Source: JAHDCJ01 sp039028895
Lineage (GTDB): Bacteria; Bacteroidota; Bacteroidia; Chitinophagales; Saprospiraceae
Reading direction: 5' to 3'
Length of the DNA stretch: 64,000 nt
Assembly: GCA_039028895.1 (NCBI GenBank)
Contig: JBCCHF010000005.1
Coordinates: 1 to 64,000, forward strand
A model generated the notes under the pieces. It did not search any database and was not told the origin of the DNA. It saw only the letters and a program-made list of their open reading frames with translations. Below are positions 42,580-51,697 of this stretch, in pieces (positions within the stretch are counted from its first letter, which is position 1; every line of letters starts with the position of its first letter). Both the position numbers and the translations under genes were made by a program.

Positions 42580-44160
42580 TCAGAATTCTGATTTGAAGTG
42601 AAATTCTATCTCAGGAAAATCATCCTGGGCAACTTTCAGCATCCAGGCTGATTCTGCAAGGAATACATCTTTCCCCTGTTTGTCGATGGCCATAAACCTG
42701 TTTTTCTTTTTTTTGAAAAGTTCATACTGCTCTTCATTGTCACTTGTTATCCAACATGCCTTATGAAGGTCAACCGGTTCGTATTTACATGAAGCTCCAT
42801 ATTCGTGTTGAAGGCGGTATTGGATAACTTCGAACTGTAGTGCACCAACCGTTCCAATGATCTTCCTATTACTTAAGGTCTGGGTAAACAATTGGGCTAC
42901 CCCTTCATCCATCAACTGATCAATGCCTTTGGCCAACTGTTTGGCTTTCATAGGATCAGCATTGACAATGTATTTGAAAAGCTCTGGAGAAAAGCTTGGT
43001 ATGCCTTTGAAATGTAATTTTTCACCTTCCGTTAAAGTGTCACCGATCTTAAATTTTCCTGAATCATGCAGACCTACAATATCTCCCGGATAAGCAACAT
43101 CTATTACTGACTTTTTAGCGGCCATAAAAGATGTAGGATTCGAAAATTTAAGTTTTTTTGCTGAGCGGATATGGAGATAATTCTTGTTACGCTCAAATTC
43201 TCCCGAGCAAATCCTGACAAAGGCAATTCTATCACGATGCTTAGGGTCGATGTTAGCATGAATCTTGAAGACAAATCCTGTGAACTTTTCCTCTTGAGGC
43301 TCAACAATTCTTTCCTCAGTAACACACGGCTGAGGCGGAGGAGCAATCTCGACAAAGACATCAAGCAGTTCTTTTACACCAAAGTTATTAATGGCTGAAC
43401 CAAAAAACACCGGAGAAGTTTTGGCTTTTCGATATTCTTCTGGGTCAAATTTTGGATAGATCTCGCGAATGATTTCGGTTGATTCTCTTAAGTCATCCGC
43501 CAGCCTCCCAGAGACGTGGTTTTCCAGTTCATCAGAATCAAGGTTGGTAATGTCGATAGTATCTTCTTCAGTCTGTTTGCCGTGAGGACTGAATAATCGC
43601 AGTTTATTTTCATAAATATTATAAACACCTTCAAAGTCCTGCCCCATACCAACCGGCCAGGTCAATGGAACAACTGGTAGCTTGAGCTCTTGTTCGACTT
43701 CGTCGAGCAGATCAAAGCCATCTTTGCCTTCACGGTCAAGTTTATTGATAAATACAATGACCGGTGTGTCACGCATCCGGCAAACTTCAACCAGTTTTCT
43801 TGTTTGGGTTTCTACTCCTTTCGCTACATCGATAACTACAATAACACTATCAACAGCGGTAAGTGTGCGGTAAGTGTCTTCTGCAAAATCTTGGTGACCA
43901 GGGGTGTCGAGAATATTCACCTTAAGCCCTTTGTACTCAAATCCCATGACAGATGTGGCAACAGAGATACCACGTTGCCGCTCTATCTCCATAAAATCAG
44001 AAGTCGCCGACTTTTTGATCTTATTGGACTTTACAGCTCCGGCGACCTGGATGGCACCACCGAATAAAAGTAATTTTTCAGTTAAGGTAGTTTTTCCGGC
44101 ATCAGGATGACTGATAATTGCAAATGTCCTGCGCCGATTGATCTCTTCAAGAAAACCCAT
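42580..44160 (-). CDS. prfC: peptide chain release factor 3
   Basis: A 526-residue translational GTPase that recycles release factors RF1 and RF2. G motifs are ISHPDAGKTTL (G1), RQRGISVATS (switch), DTPGHQDFAED (G3) and FINKLDREG (G4). RF3-specific segments include VPLTWPVGMGQDFEG and SNRKIIGTVGALQFEVIQYRL. Start MGFLEEINRRRTFAIIS is typical. A TACCTTTG -7 element and an AAGCCT/AGGCTT hairpin (44177-44198) lie just upstream. Confidence 0.96.
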   Translation of the reverse strand: MGFLEEINRRRTFAIISHPDAGKTTLTEKLLLFGGAIQVAGAVKSNKIKKSATSDFMEIERQRGISVATSVMGFEYKGLKVNILDTPGHQDFAEDTYRTLTAVDSVIVVIDVAKGVETQTRKLVEVCRMRDTPVIVFINKLDREGKDGFDLLDEVEQELKLPVVPLTWPVGMGQDFEGVYNIYENKLRLFSPHGKQTEEDTIDITNLDSDELENHVSGRLADDLRESTEIIREIYPKFDPEEYRKAKTSPVFFGSAINNFGVKELLDVFVEIAPPPQPCVTEERIVEPQEEKFTGFVFKIHANIDPKHRDRIAFVRICSGEFERNKNYLHIRSAKKLKFSNPTSFMAAKKSVIDVAYPGDIVGLHDSGKFKIGDTLTEGEKLHFKGIPSFSPELFKYIVNADPMKAKQLAKGIDQLMDEGVAQLFTQTLSNRKIIGTVGALQFEVIQYRLQHEYGASCKYEPVDLHKACWITSDNEEQYELFKKKKNRFMAIDKQGKDVFLAESAWMLKVAQDDFPEIEFHFKSEF

Positions 44161-44210
44161 GCTAAATTGCCTTTTAAAGCCTATGAATTTTCAGGCTTCA
44201 TAAAAGAAAG

Positions 44211-44218
44211 CAAAGGTA
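44211..44218 (-). promoter_or_regulatory. -7 element of prfC
   Basis: The minus strand reads TACCTTTG (exact TAnnTTTG), 50 bases before the prfC ATG. No clear -33 TTG is seen. A perfect 6-bp hairpin AAGCCT-n10-AGGCTT lies in the presumed leader at 44177-44198. Confidence 0.45.
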
Positions 44219-44249
44219 AATAATTTTCGAATTTCCCGGTCAGTACTAA

Positions 44250-46397
44250 TTATGGATCAGCAATCAATATGCGTTGCTGACTAACGATCTCACGATTTTT
44301 GGCAGTAACCAAATAAACACCAGGACTAAGACCAGAGGTAGAGATTTGCAACTCACGGTCTCCAGGATTATGTTCGATACTTTTTATATAAATAAGTCGT
44401 GACTGGCTGTCAAACAATTCAACAGTGATCGTTCCCTCCATGAATATGCGAACTGAAAGTGTTTCTCCCAATGCAATGGGGGAGGGAAAAGCCACAAGAT
44501 CAGCTTCTGGTCTGAAATAGATGACTTCTACATCGGAATAGGTGAATTCGCCGTCAAAGTCTGTTTGTTTAAGCCGATAATACGATGTGCCCAGGAAAGG
44601 GGCTTCGTCAACAGTATGGTAATAATTTTCAGTGTTGCTGTCTCCGGCACCTTCAATCCTTACCAACTCTTCGAAAACGACACCATCTGATGAACGTTCA
44701 ATGGTAAAGAAATCATTTTGAAATTCGGAAACAGTGACCCACTCCAACAAAACTTTACCATTTTCAAGGTTGGCTTCAAAGTTTAATAATTCGATCGGTA
44801 ATGGAGAGAATACTTCCACCGTTACTGGCCGCCTGGAAATGATCAGACCTGGTACCAAAGGACTGGTTATACGGGCTGAGTACACCCCCGCGTCATCATA
44901 ATCAACAGAAGGAATGTTCAATTCACTTGATGCAGAGCTTGTTAGTGTTACATTGTCTTTGATCCATTCATACTGATTCGCAAATCCTGAAATGGCACCC
45001 TCTATTGATAAGCTGCTGCCATAAGAAATCACATCTGTATAGGTTGTATAGACCTCCTGTTGTGGGGTATAAGAAAACAACCCTGTGGGTGCGCCAATAT
45101 TGGGGTAAATATCTTCAAAAGTAAGTTTGTTGCCCTGTACCTGAAGAGAAACAAGATTAGGCAAAACACTTAGGTCCGGTAAATCTGAAATGTCGTTACC
45201 TGAAATGGAAATATACTTGAGGGCATCAATATTCGTCAATTCAACAGGGAAAGGACCTGAAAGCTGATTCGACTCCAAAATCAATGATTGGAGTTGTGTA
45301 AGATCAGCAAGCTCAGGAGGGATTTCGCCAGTCAACTGGTTGCCATCGAGGTAAAGTTCTCTAAGCAAATTCATAGCACCCAGTAAATCAGGGATTTCAC
45401 CCGAAAGGTCATTATTGCTTAGGCTAAGTGTTCGCAATTTGGTCAAATTACCAAGAGTTTCAGGAATAGGACCAGTAAGATTATTATTATTGGCATAGAA
45501 GAAAATTAATTCTCCAAGATTCCCATACTCTGGTGGCAATGGGCCACTAAAACTATTGTTCTCAAGATATAGTACGAATATATCTGAAAGGAAACCCAGT
45601 TGCGGCGGCAGATTTCCAGATAGGTTATTTGTATGGAGGCTGAGCGCCTGTAAGTTGCTCAAATCCCCAAAATCTGCAGGGATAGGCCCCGAAAGTTCAT
45701 TATTGTTGAGTAATAAGGTTTGTAAGGAGGTCATTCGGCCTATTTCTGCCGGTATGGCATCGATCAGGTTGTTGAAGCTGAGGTCGAGATTCAAAAGACT
45801 GGAAGCATTCTCAAATGTCGATGGAAGTGCGCCGGACAGTTGGTTGTCACTGAGGTTAAGAATCATCAAAGAGGATACCCCTGCAAGTGTTGGCGGAAGT
45901 GGGCCTGATATAGCGTTGGAACTCATCTGTACGATTTGCAGCTGAGTCATTGCCCCAAAAGCATCAGGCAAAGGTTGGTCGAGTGAATTTGCAAACATGA
46001 TCAGTTCTCGCAGATCAACCAGGTTACCAATAGATTCAGGGATGGCTCCGGTGATCTGATTGCCGACCATTTGTATGATTTCAAGCGCGTCAAGGTCGCC
46101 TAATTCTGAAGGAATTGCTCCGGTAAGATTATTTCCATTGAGGGCTAATGTGGTTACCCGATCATTAGTAACACCAACCCCAAACCATGAAGTAACAGGA
46201 GTGCTTGTTAACCAATTATAGCTGGCATTCCAGGATGTTCCGCCCATGCTGTTGTAAATAGCAACCAGGGCCAGCGAATCAGTTTCATTAACTGGCGTTG
46301 CATTAGTTGAAGTATATGTACAGATAACCAGCAAAACCGTAACCACGGTTGCCAAAGTCGAAGAGTATAAGTCCTTTAGTTTGTAAAAAAAGAACAT
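44250..46397 (-). CDS. secreted leucine-rich-repeat protein with T9SS type A C-terminal domain
   Basis: 715 residues. After a membrane-spanning leader, an N-terminal cap (TDSLALVAIYNSMGGTSWNAS, split, and WLTSTPVTSWFGV) precedes about 15 plant-type LRRs of 24 residues, with the pattern L..L.L..N.LSG.IP (for example LRTLSLSNNDLSGEIPDLLG). An Ig-like domain (about 460-545) and a fibronectin-like segment (FTIERSSDG) follow. The end (PSPIALGETLSVRIF...LSPGVYLVTAKN...RILIADP) is a type A sorting domain for the type IX secretion system. It is likely a cell-surface adhesin. The 144 bases upstream contain a GATAAA/TTTATC hairpin (46437-46454). Confidence 0.92.
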   Translation of the reverse strand: MFFFYKLKDLYSSTLATVVTVLLVICTYTSTNATPVNETDSLALVAIYNSMGGTSWNASYNWLTSTPVTSWFGVGVTNDRVTTLALNGNNLTGAIPSELGDLDALEIIQMVGNQITGAIPESIGNLVDLRELIMFANSLDQPLPDAFGAMTQLQIVQMSSNAISGPLPPTLAGVSSLMILNLSDNQLSGALPSTFENASSLLNLDLSFNNLIDAIPAEIGRMTSLQTLLLNNNELSGPIPADFGDLSNLQALSLHTNNLSGNLPPQLGFLSDIFVLYLENNSFSGPLPPEYGNLGELIFFYANNNNLTGPIPETLGNLTKLRTLSLSNNDLSGEIPDLLGAMNLLRELYLDGNQLTGEIPPELADLTQLQSLILESNQLSGPFPVELTNIDALKYISISGNDISDLPDLSVLPNLVSLQVQGNKLTFEDIYPNIGAPTGLFSYTPQQEVYTTYTDVISYGSSLSIEGAISGFANQYEWIKDNVTLTSSASSELNIPSVDYDDAGVYSARITSPLVPGLIISRRPVTVEVFSPLPIELLNFEANLENGKVLLEWVTVSEFQNDFFTIERSSDGVVFEELVRIEGAGDSNTENYYHTVDEAPFLGTSYYRLKQTDFDGEFTYSDVEVIYFRPEADLVAFPSPIALGETLSVRIFMEGTITVELFDSQSRLIYIKSIEHNPGDRELQISTSGLSPGVYLVTAKNREIVSQQRILIADP

Positions 46398-46541
46398 AGT
46401 ATAAGAGTTGGATTAGAAAAACTAATGAGAGGGCCGATAAAAGAAGCTTTATCCTTATTAACGTGGATGTCCTCTAAAGATAACCATTATTCCATTAAAG
46501 TGCTATAGAAAAGTTTTAATCCTCAATTTGATTATCAACCT

Positions 46542-47030
46542 TTAGTTTAATAGGCTTAGATGCCATTTTAAGAAAGAAGGTATCATATCGTAGCAGCAAA
46601 TTGAAAAGATGTACGATGCAATCATAAGTAGGGCAAACCAGATTTTTTCGGGGAAATGCTTAAAGTCATAAGACCGTTTCACCATCTTGTTGCCTACCCC
46701 AAAAGGAAATTTCAGGAAAATAAAGTACATAAAGAAATATCCAAAATACCTGACTATTCTATTATCACTTATGTCTAAGGCAAATTGTCCTATGGCAATG
46801 CCTAAATGAACCCAAATGAGAGAACCGATAAGCAGGAAAACTGAGGAGCCAAAATAATTGATCATTCTTGCCTCGCCTTCATTTACCAGGTCTTCCACTT
46901 TTTCTTCTCCCTCATTCAACTCTTCCACAGTGGAACTCCCCAATTTCTTGAATGTAGAACTCCAGAAATATATGTAAGTCCCAATCGTCAGTAGTGCAAG
47001 TAAATAGCTTAATTGGATAAAGAAGGCCAT
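46542..47030 (-). CDS. small membrane protein, function unknown
   Basis: 162 residues. Hydrophobic segments lie at about 4-24, 62-84, 92-108 and 130-148; between the first two is an acidic amphipathic loop (STVEELNEGEEKVEDLVNEGE, split). No motif I recognise. It is transcribed alone, with 233 bases of non-coding sequence before it that hold only AATT/CTGCAATC-type low-complexity strings. Confidence 0.7.
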   Translation of the reverse strand: MAFFIQLSYLLALLTIGTYIYFWSSTFKKLGSSTVEELNEGEEKVEDLVNEGEARMINYFGSSVFLLIGSLIWVHLGIAIGQFALDISDNRIVRYFGYFFMYFIFLKFPFGVGNKMVKRSYDFKHFPEKIWFALLMIASYIFSICCYDMIPSFLKWHLSLLN

Positions 47031-47263
47031 GATATGGTTTTTGAGTTATTGCTCAGGTCTCTAAAATAGTGGTTATGACCTAGGTTAACAAGGATTCGTG
47101 TTTGCTGGTTCCTTGGGCAGTTGGGAGTCTTCAATTGGTAATCTGCAATCTTCAATTTTTGTTCCCATCAACCACATTAGTCAAGATATCTTAGTAACTT
47201 ACAAGCCCCCAGCTGTTCCTTCCCCCTTGTTCCACGTTCTGTAATTGATTAAAACTATTTGAC

Positions 47264-48079
47264 ATGAATAATTTCTTCATGCTGATAATGCTATGTGTTA
47301 CCTTTGCCTTTGTAGCCATTACCTGTCTTACCGAACCAGAAAAAAAAGCATCGGTGCCTGTACCTGAAGAGTATAATATTAATAATCGAAAGAATTATCC
47401 GGCATTCAAGGATAAGCAATTGGGTTTCGAAAGAGTAAGAATTGCATACCTTGACGCAAAGGAAAACGTGACCTCAAGCTTGAGGAAAAATGGGATAGAA
47501 GGTGATGGGTTTGAGTTGTTCTTCAGGATTTTCAAACAGGAGGAAGCCATGGAGCTTTGGGTCAAACCCCAAAACGGCGAAAAGTTCAGTTTACTTAAAA
47601 CCTACCCGTTTTGCAATAATTCCGGGAAACCGGGACCAAAGAGAAAGCAGGGTGACCTCCAAATCCCGGAAGGGTTTTATGAGATAGAAGTCTTTAACCC
47701 AATGAGCAGTTACTTCCTTTCACTTGGCGTCAACTACCCCAACAAATCTGATAAAATTTTGGGGAGTCAAACGGATCCAGGTGGTGATATTTATTTTCAT
47801 GGTGGATGTGCTACAGTTGGCTGTGTACCGATTACAGATGACCTAATCAAGGAGGTTTATATCACAGCCGTTGAAGCAAAAACATCAGGACAGGATAAGA
47901 TACCAGTCCATATTTTTCCGGCAAGGATGACTACAAGGAATATGAGCCCATTAAAAAGGAAATACCCCCAGCATGCAAAATTCTGGGATCAGTTGGAACC
48001 GGGCTACCAATTTTTCGAGGATTACAAGACGATACCTGCCGTGAAAATTGAGGCCAACGGCGACTACAAAATCGATTAA
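47264..48079 (+). CDS. L,D-transpeptidase family (YafK-like) periplasmic protein
   Basis: 271 residues with a membrane leader (MNNFFMLIMLCVTFAFVAITC) that may be a lipobox. The YkuD active-site block is IYFHGGCATVGCVPITDDLIKEVY, split: the H...GC arrangement has the catalytic cysteine in VGCVPI. It forms or trims 3-3 cross-links or attaches proteins to peptidoglycan. The distribution of other motifs (GFYEIEVFNPMSSYFLSLGVNYPN, split) fits the YafK subgroup. Confidence 0.88.
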   Translation: MNNFFMLIMLCVTFAFVAITCLTEPEKKASVPVPEEYNINNRKNYPAFKDKQLGFERVRIAYLDAKENVTSSLRKNGIEGDGFELFFRIFKQEEAMELWVKPQNGEKFSLLKTYPFCNNSGKPGPKRKQGDLQIPEGFYEIEVFNPMSSYFLSLGVNYPNKSDKILGSQTDPGGDIYFHGGCATVGCVPITDDLIKEVYITAVEAKTSGQDKIPVHIFPARMTTRNMSPLKRKYPQHAKFWDQLEPGYQFFEDYKTIPAVKIEANGDYKID

Positions 48080-48142
48080 GGCAAGCGCAATGATAAATTG
48101 GTTAACTTTAGAAAGTTATCATTCATTTCCAATCACCTCCTT

Positions 48143-49144
48143 ATGGAAAACTTTCTTACCCAAGAACCCAATCGGTTGGTTTTCTCATCTTTTTGCTTTT
48201 TATGTGGCATCTTGCTCGCCTACTTTTATATCGATTCGAGGCGTAAAATTAAAGCTGCGAAAAATGATGGATTGGGTCTAATCAAATTGGCGATCGCCTT
48301 TATCCTTTATTTTGTTTTGGGGTTTACGTCTGTAATCGACACACTTGATATGTGCAAAGGTGTTGCAGATTGTGAATTTGACTTTTACAAAACCCCACAA
48401 TTTTATTACTACATGCTCAATGGGGCGGCAAGCCTGCTCTTTCTGTCTTCATTGTCGTTTTTTACGCTTGATCTGCATAAGATTGATAAATTTTTCAACC
48501 ATAATTATTGGAAATTTGGCACCCTGGTAATGATCCCTTTATGGGCACTAATTGTGTTAGTTAACTTTGAAGACGCTGAAGGATTCAACGCAAGGATGGA
48601 TATCCTGCTCGGTATATTTTCCTTTTTGCTATTCGGCTTAATGTTGGTAAGATATCTTTTCCTGAAGCGCCATGCTTTCCTGGGGTTGTTTTCAGCTACT
48701 TATTTCCTGGTATTCCTTGGCGTTCGAATCTATGTTTTCACGAGGGAAGAAAGCAATATTTTTGAGGAAATGAACACTGCTATTCTCGGCCCGGTACTGG
48801 TTTTATCAGTGATCATTTTGTCGTATACCTTTAGTTGGGTTAACGAATTGACTTTCGCCAAAATGTCTGACCATTGGCTCCAGGGTAATGAAACTACTGA
48901 CGAACAGGATATTGATCCATCAAAATGGAAGGGATATATCAGTGAGAATGAGGTTGAAAAAGTGATTCACGAAATGATGGCTCTCAGAAAAATGAAAGGA
49001 AAGCCGCTAGAAGGCATTATCATGCTGGCTTCCCGAAATTCAGGTAATAACCAGAAATTCAACATTCTCAATATTATCGAAAAAGAGGAATATGACATTG
49101 AGCGGAACAGGATCAAATATGGCCTGTTATCAATGTTGAAATAA
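48143..49144 (+). CDS. multi-span membrane protein with cytoplasmic C-terminal domain, function unknown
   Basis: Start taken at 48143 (MENFLTQEPNRLV); an in-frame ATG at 48098 adds 15 residues. About 333 residues. Seven hydrophobic segments fill the first 230 residues, followed by a soluble domain of about 100 residues starting near DPSKWKGYISENEVEKVIHEMM. The last third (EGIIMLASRNSGNNQKFNILNII) could be a small helical or winged fold. The layout resembles 7TM receptors with a signalling tail, but I do not recognise the family. It ends just before the 162-bp palindrome. Confidence 0.7.
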   Translation: MENFLTQEPNRLVFSSFCFLCGILLAYFYIDSRRKIKAAKNDGLGLIKLAIAFILYFVLGFTSVIDTLDMCKGVADCEFDFYKTPQFYYYMLNGAASLLFLSSLSFFTLDLHKIDKFFNHNYWKFGTLVMIPLWALIVLVNFEDAEGFNARMDILLGIFSFLLFGLMLVRYLFLKRHAFLGLFSATYFLVFLGVRIYVFTREESNIFEEMNTAILGPVLVLSVIILSYTFSWVNELTFAKMSDHWLQGNETTDEQDIDPSKWKGYISENEVEKVIHEMMALRKMKGKPLEGIIMLASRNSGNNQKFNILNIIEKEEYDIERNRIKYGLLSMLK

Positions 49145-49156
49145 TAGGAAGCACTT

Positions 49157-49318
49157 AGAGCTTATTTGGAATTTATCTATCTGGTCAAACGCGGCAAATT
49201 TAAATCTGCTTTGCGTTATTTTTTCTTACCGTAGCTTTGGCTATGCTTTCAAAAAACGGCCTTAAACAAAATTAAATTTGCCGCATTTGCCTCAGAAAAC
49301 AAATTCCAAACAAGCCCT
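49157..49318. repeat. 162-bp imperfect palindrome (MITE-like or bidirectional terminator)
   Basis: One colinear palindrome centred between 49237 and 49238: about 54 of 81 arm positions pair. The best blocks are CTTATTTGGAATTT/AAATTCCAAACAAG at the ends and a perfect 13-bp GCGGCAAATTTAA (49191-49203) / TTAAATTTGCCGC (49272-49284). At the tip is TAGC-tttg-GCTA. Many mismatches would be G-U pairs in a minus-strand transcript. It fills the space between two convergent genes. No target-site duplication is obvious. Confidence 0.65.
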
Positions 49319-51552
49319 TAATTCCAAACATCCTTCTCCAGACCAGACCAGCTATTCGCTTGCGGCCCATCAGCTAATTTTACCGTTACCGGAATGCCCG
49401 TCAGATGTGCCATACCAGAGACTTTGTCAATCTTATCCGGTCCATCGGCTGCCAATACATTGACATTGACGCCTTTGGTCTTTTTGGCTACACCAAGTCC
49501 TGATGCCTGGTGACCCCATCCATGTGGTAGTGCAACAGTGCCGGGCATGAGATCGTCAAGGATCCAAAGCGGCAGTCGCACAGTGGCAGTCGCTGAAGTC
49601 ACATCGACCATGTCCTTTTTCTTCAATCCAAGTCTTTCCGCATCGAGCGAATGCATGTAGAGATAGTTGGTATGACGTTCACCTTTCACAAATTCCTCGA
49701 TATTATGTGTCCAGGAATTATGGGTGGTCACATGTCTTTTTGAGATGAGTCTTAGCTGATCCTGGTTGTCGAGTTCCATCTGGAAATCCAACTCCAGTTT
49801 TTTGGCTGAATTCATCAGAACTCTCGGGGCAAGATCAATGAGACCATCGTCTGTGGTTACGCGGTGTCCGAGGAAGTCGGCGGATTTATGATTTTCTCTT
49901 AAACGGCCGTGTTTCTGTTTAAGCAGTTTTTTAAAACTCCCCTGACCAGTAACTCTCAGGATCATGGACAAGAGCATTTCCTGCGGAATGGAGGGCTGTT
50001 CGCCTTTTGGTTTCCGCATGGAATGGATGGTTTTTCCAAATTCGAAAAAACGCTGAGCAATTGCTGATCCGAAAATATTGATACCGGATGCCTTGCAGAT
50101 GTCGAGATAGATCGTCGCTTCATCGCGTTGCTCACCCTCTGGCTTCACAAGTGCCTTGGTGGCTTGCAAATAGGGTTTTGCCTGTAGGCCCAGCATCAGT
50201 GGGAATATGAAAGGCAAGTCAGGTCGTTCAAGCGGAGTCGTACAAGGCAACATATAGTGACCAACCGACGCTGTCTCGCTTGGCTGGATATCCAGCGTCA
50301 CAATCAATTCCAACTCACTGAAGGCTTTTCTTAGCCGATTGGCATTGGCCATCGTTATCAGCGGGTTGCCACCTGTTACAAAAAGCGCTTTAATCTGCTT
50401 TTTGCCCGGCGTGAGGATCTCATCAGCCAGAATACCTCCCGGGAAAGTGTCATTTACAGACGAAAAATTACCGATCCTTGATTTGTCAGGGCGCAGTAAT
50501 ACGCCATTTTTCTTACCAAATTTGGGGAAGTCTATGACACCACGACCCACGAGAGTTCCGCCTTTTTTATCAAGGTTACCCGAAATGGCGTTTATACACT
50601 CCTGTATCCAGAAGGCAAGGGTACCATTGGCACCCATGTTGACGCCGGTCGAACAATAAAGCGCTGCTCCGTCTGCTTCGGCATAGGCTTTTACCATTTC
50701 TCGAAGGGCCTCGGCTGGAATCTGGGTGACTTCTGCTGTTTTTTCTGCAGGCCATTGTTTGGCAAGTTCAACCACAGTTTCGAATCCCTTCATATGGGTT
50801 TCCACTTTTTTCGAATCAATTCCGTTAAGGGTAATTAATTCATTCAAAAAGGACAAAAAGAAAAAGACATCTGTATTAGGCCTGATGAAAATATGCTTGC
50901 CGGCCACTTTTGCGGTTTCCGTTTTTCTTGGGTCAACGATGAATATCTTCGTACCCCTTGCCTCCATCTCTTTCAAATGTTTCGATGGATTAGGAACCTG
51001 AAGAAAACTCCATTTTGAAACAACCGGGTTTGCCCCAATAATAATGAGACAGTTAGTGTTATGGAGATCGGGAAAAGGTTGTGTAAACGGAAACCCGTAC
51101 ATATGGTGCGCTACCGCAAACTTGTTACTACAGTCCTGAGTAGCAGATGCGTACATGCTCTTTGAACCAACCCCTGTCATAAATCCCTGTGCAAAGATCG
51201 GGTGTAAAACGCCGAATCCAGCCGCTGTTCCAACATACATGGCAATCGAATCAGAGCTATATTTATCTATGATCTTCCTGACCTTCTGACCAATCTCTTT
51301 ATTGGCCTCGTCCCATGATACTCTTTGCCATTCTTTGCCCACGCGCTTCATAGGGTGTTTCAATCGGTCGTCATGGCTAAACAGCTTGTGCTGTTTTAAC
51401 CCTTTCGGGCAACCGAAGCCACGCGTGGCTACATGATCATTATCTGGTCTTATCTTGACCACTTCATTACCCTGCATGGTGACTTCAAGGCCACATAGTG
51501 ATTCACAAATCCTGCAAAAGGTATACTTGGTTTCAGTAGATTGGGAAGACAT
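49318..51552 (-). CDS. molybdopterin-dependent oxidoreductase (BisC/formate-dehydrogenase-like), substrate unknown
   Basis: Start taken at 51552 (MSSQSTETKYTFCRICES); an upstream ATG at 51600 adds residues in front of the iron-sulfur site. 744 residues. The N-terminal site is C-x2-C-x3-C (CRICESLCGLEV) plus GFGCPKG. The probable molybdenum ligand is the cysteine in SATQDCSNKFAVAHH. The C-terminal MopB domain has LPHGWGHQASGLG. No TAT signal or partner subunit is present, so it is an orphan cytoplasmic enzyme of the DMSO-reductase superfamily. It would draw on the cofactor made with MoeA/MoaC/MobA. Confidence 0.87.
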   Translation of the reverse strand: MSSQSTETKYTFCRICESLCGLEVTMQGNEVVKIRPDNDHVATRGFGCPKGLKQHKLFSHDDRLKHPMKRVGKEWQRVSWDEANKEIGQKVRKIIDKYSSDSIAMYVGTAAGFGVLHPIFAQGFMTGVGSKSMYASATQDCSNKFAVAHHMYGFPFTQPFPDLHNTNCLIIIGANPVVSKWSFLQVPNPSKHLKEMEARGTKIFIVDPRKTETAKVAGKHIFIRPNTDVFFFLSFLNELITLNGIDSKKVETHMKGFETVVELAKQWPAEKTAEVTQIPAEALREMVKAYAEADGAALYCSTGVNMGANGTLAFWIQECINAISGNLDKKGGTLVGRGVIDFPKFGKKNGVLLRPDKSRIGNFSSVNDTFPGGILADEILTPGKKQIKALFVTGGNPLITMANANRLRKAFSELELIVTLDIQPSETASVGHYMLPCTTPLERPDLPFIFPLMLGLQAKPYLQATKALVKPEGEQRDEATIYLDICKASGINIFGSAIAQRFFEFGKTIHSMRKPKGEQPSIPQEMLLSMILRVTGQGSFKKLLKQKHGRLRENHKSADFLGHRVTTDDGLIDLAPRVLMNSAKKLELDFQMELDNQDQLRLISKRHVTTHNSWTHNIEEFVKGERHTNYLYMHSLDAERLGLKKKDMVDVTSATATVRLPLWILDDLMPGTVALPHGWGHQASGLGVAKKTKGVNVNVLAADGPDKIDKVSGMAHLTGIPVTVKLADGPQANSWSGLEKDVWN

Positions 51553-51697
51553 AAGGCTAAAATAATTCAAGTTAAGCTCAAACCCAAAACAATCAAACAA
51601 TTCAACAGTTCAACAATCGATTGAGCTAAAACAATACGACAATACCGAAGGCAGAATAATTGGCGATGCTAAAACAATGCTCAAAGAGCCAAACAAT

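Noticed and set aside
49278..49463. Plus-strand open frame over the right arm of the 162-bp palindrome
   Set aside because: It runs antisense through the end of the Mo oxidoreductase gene and through the repeat, with no coding signature.
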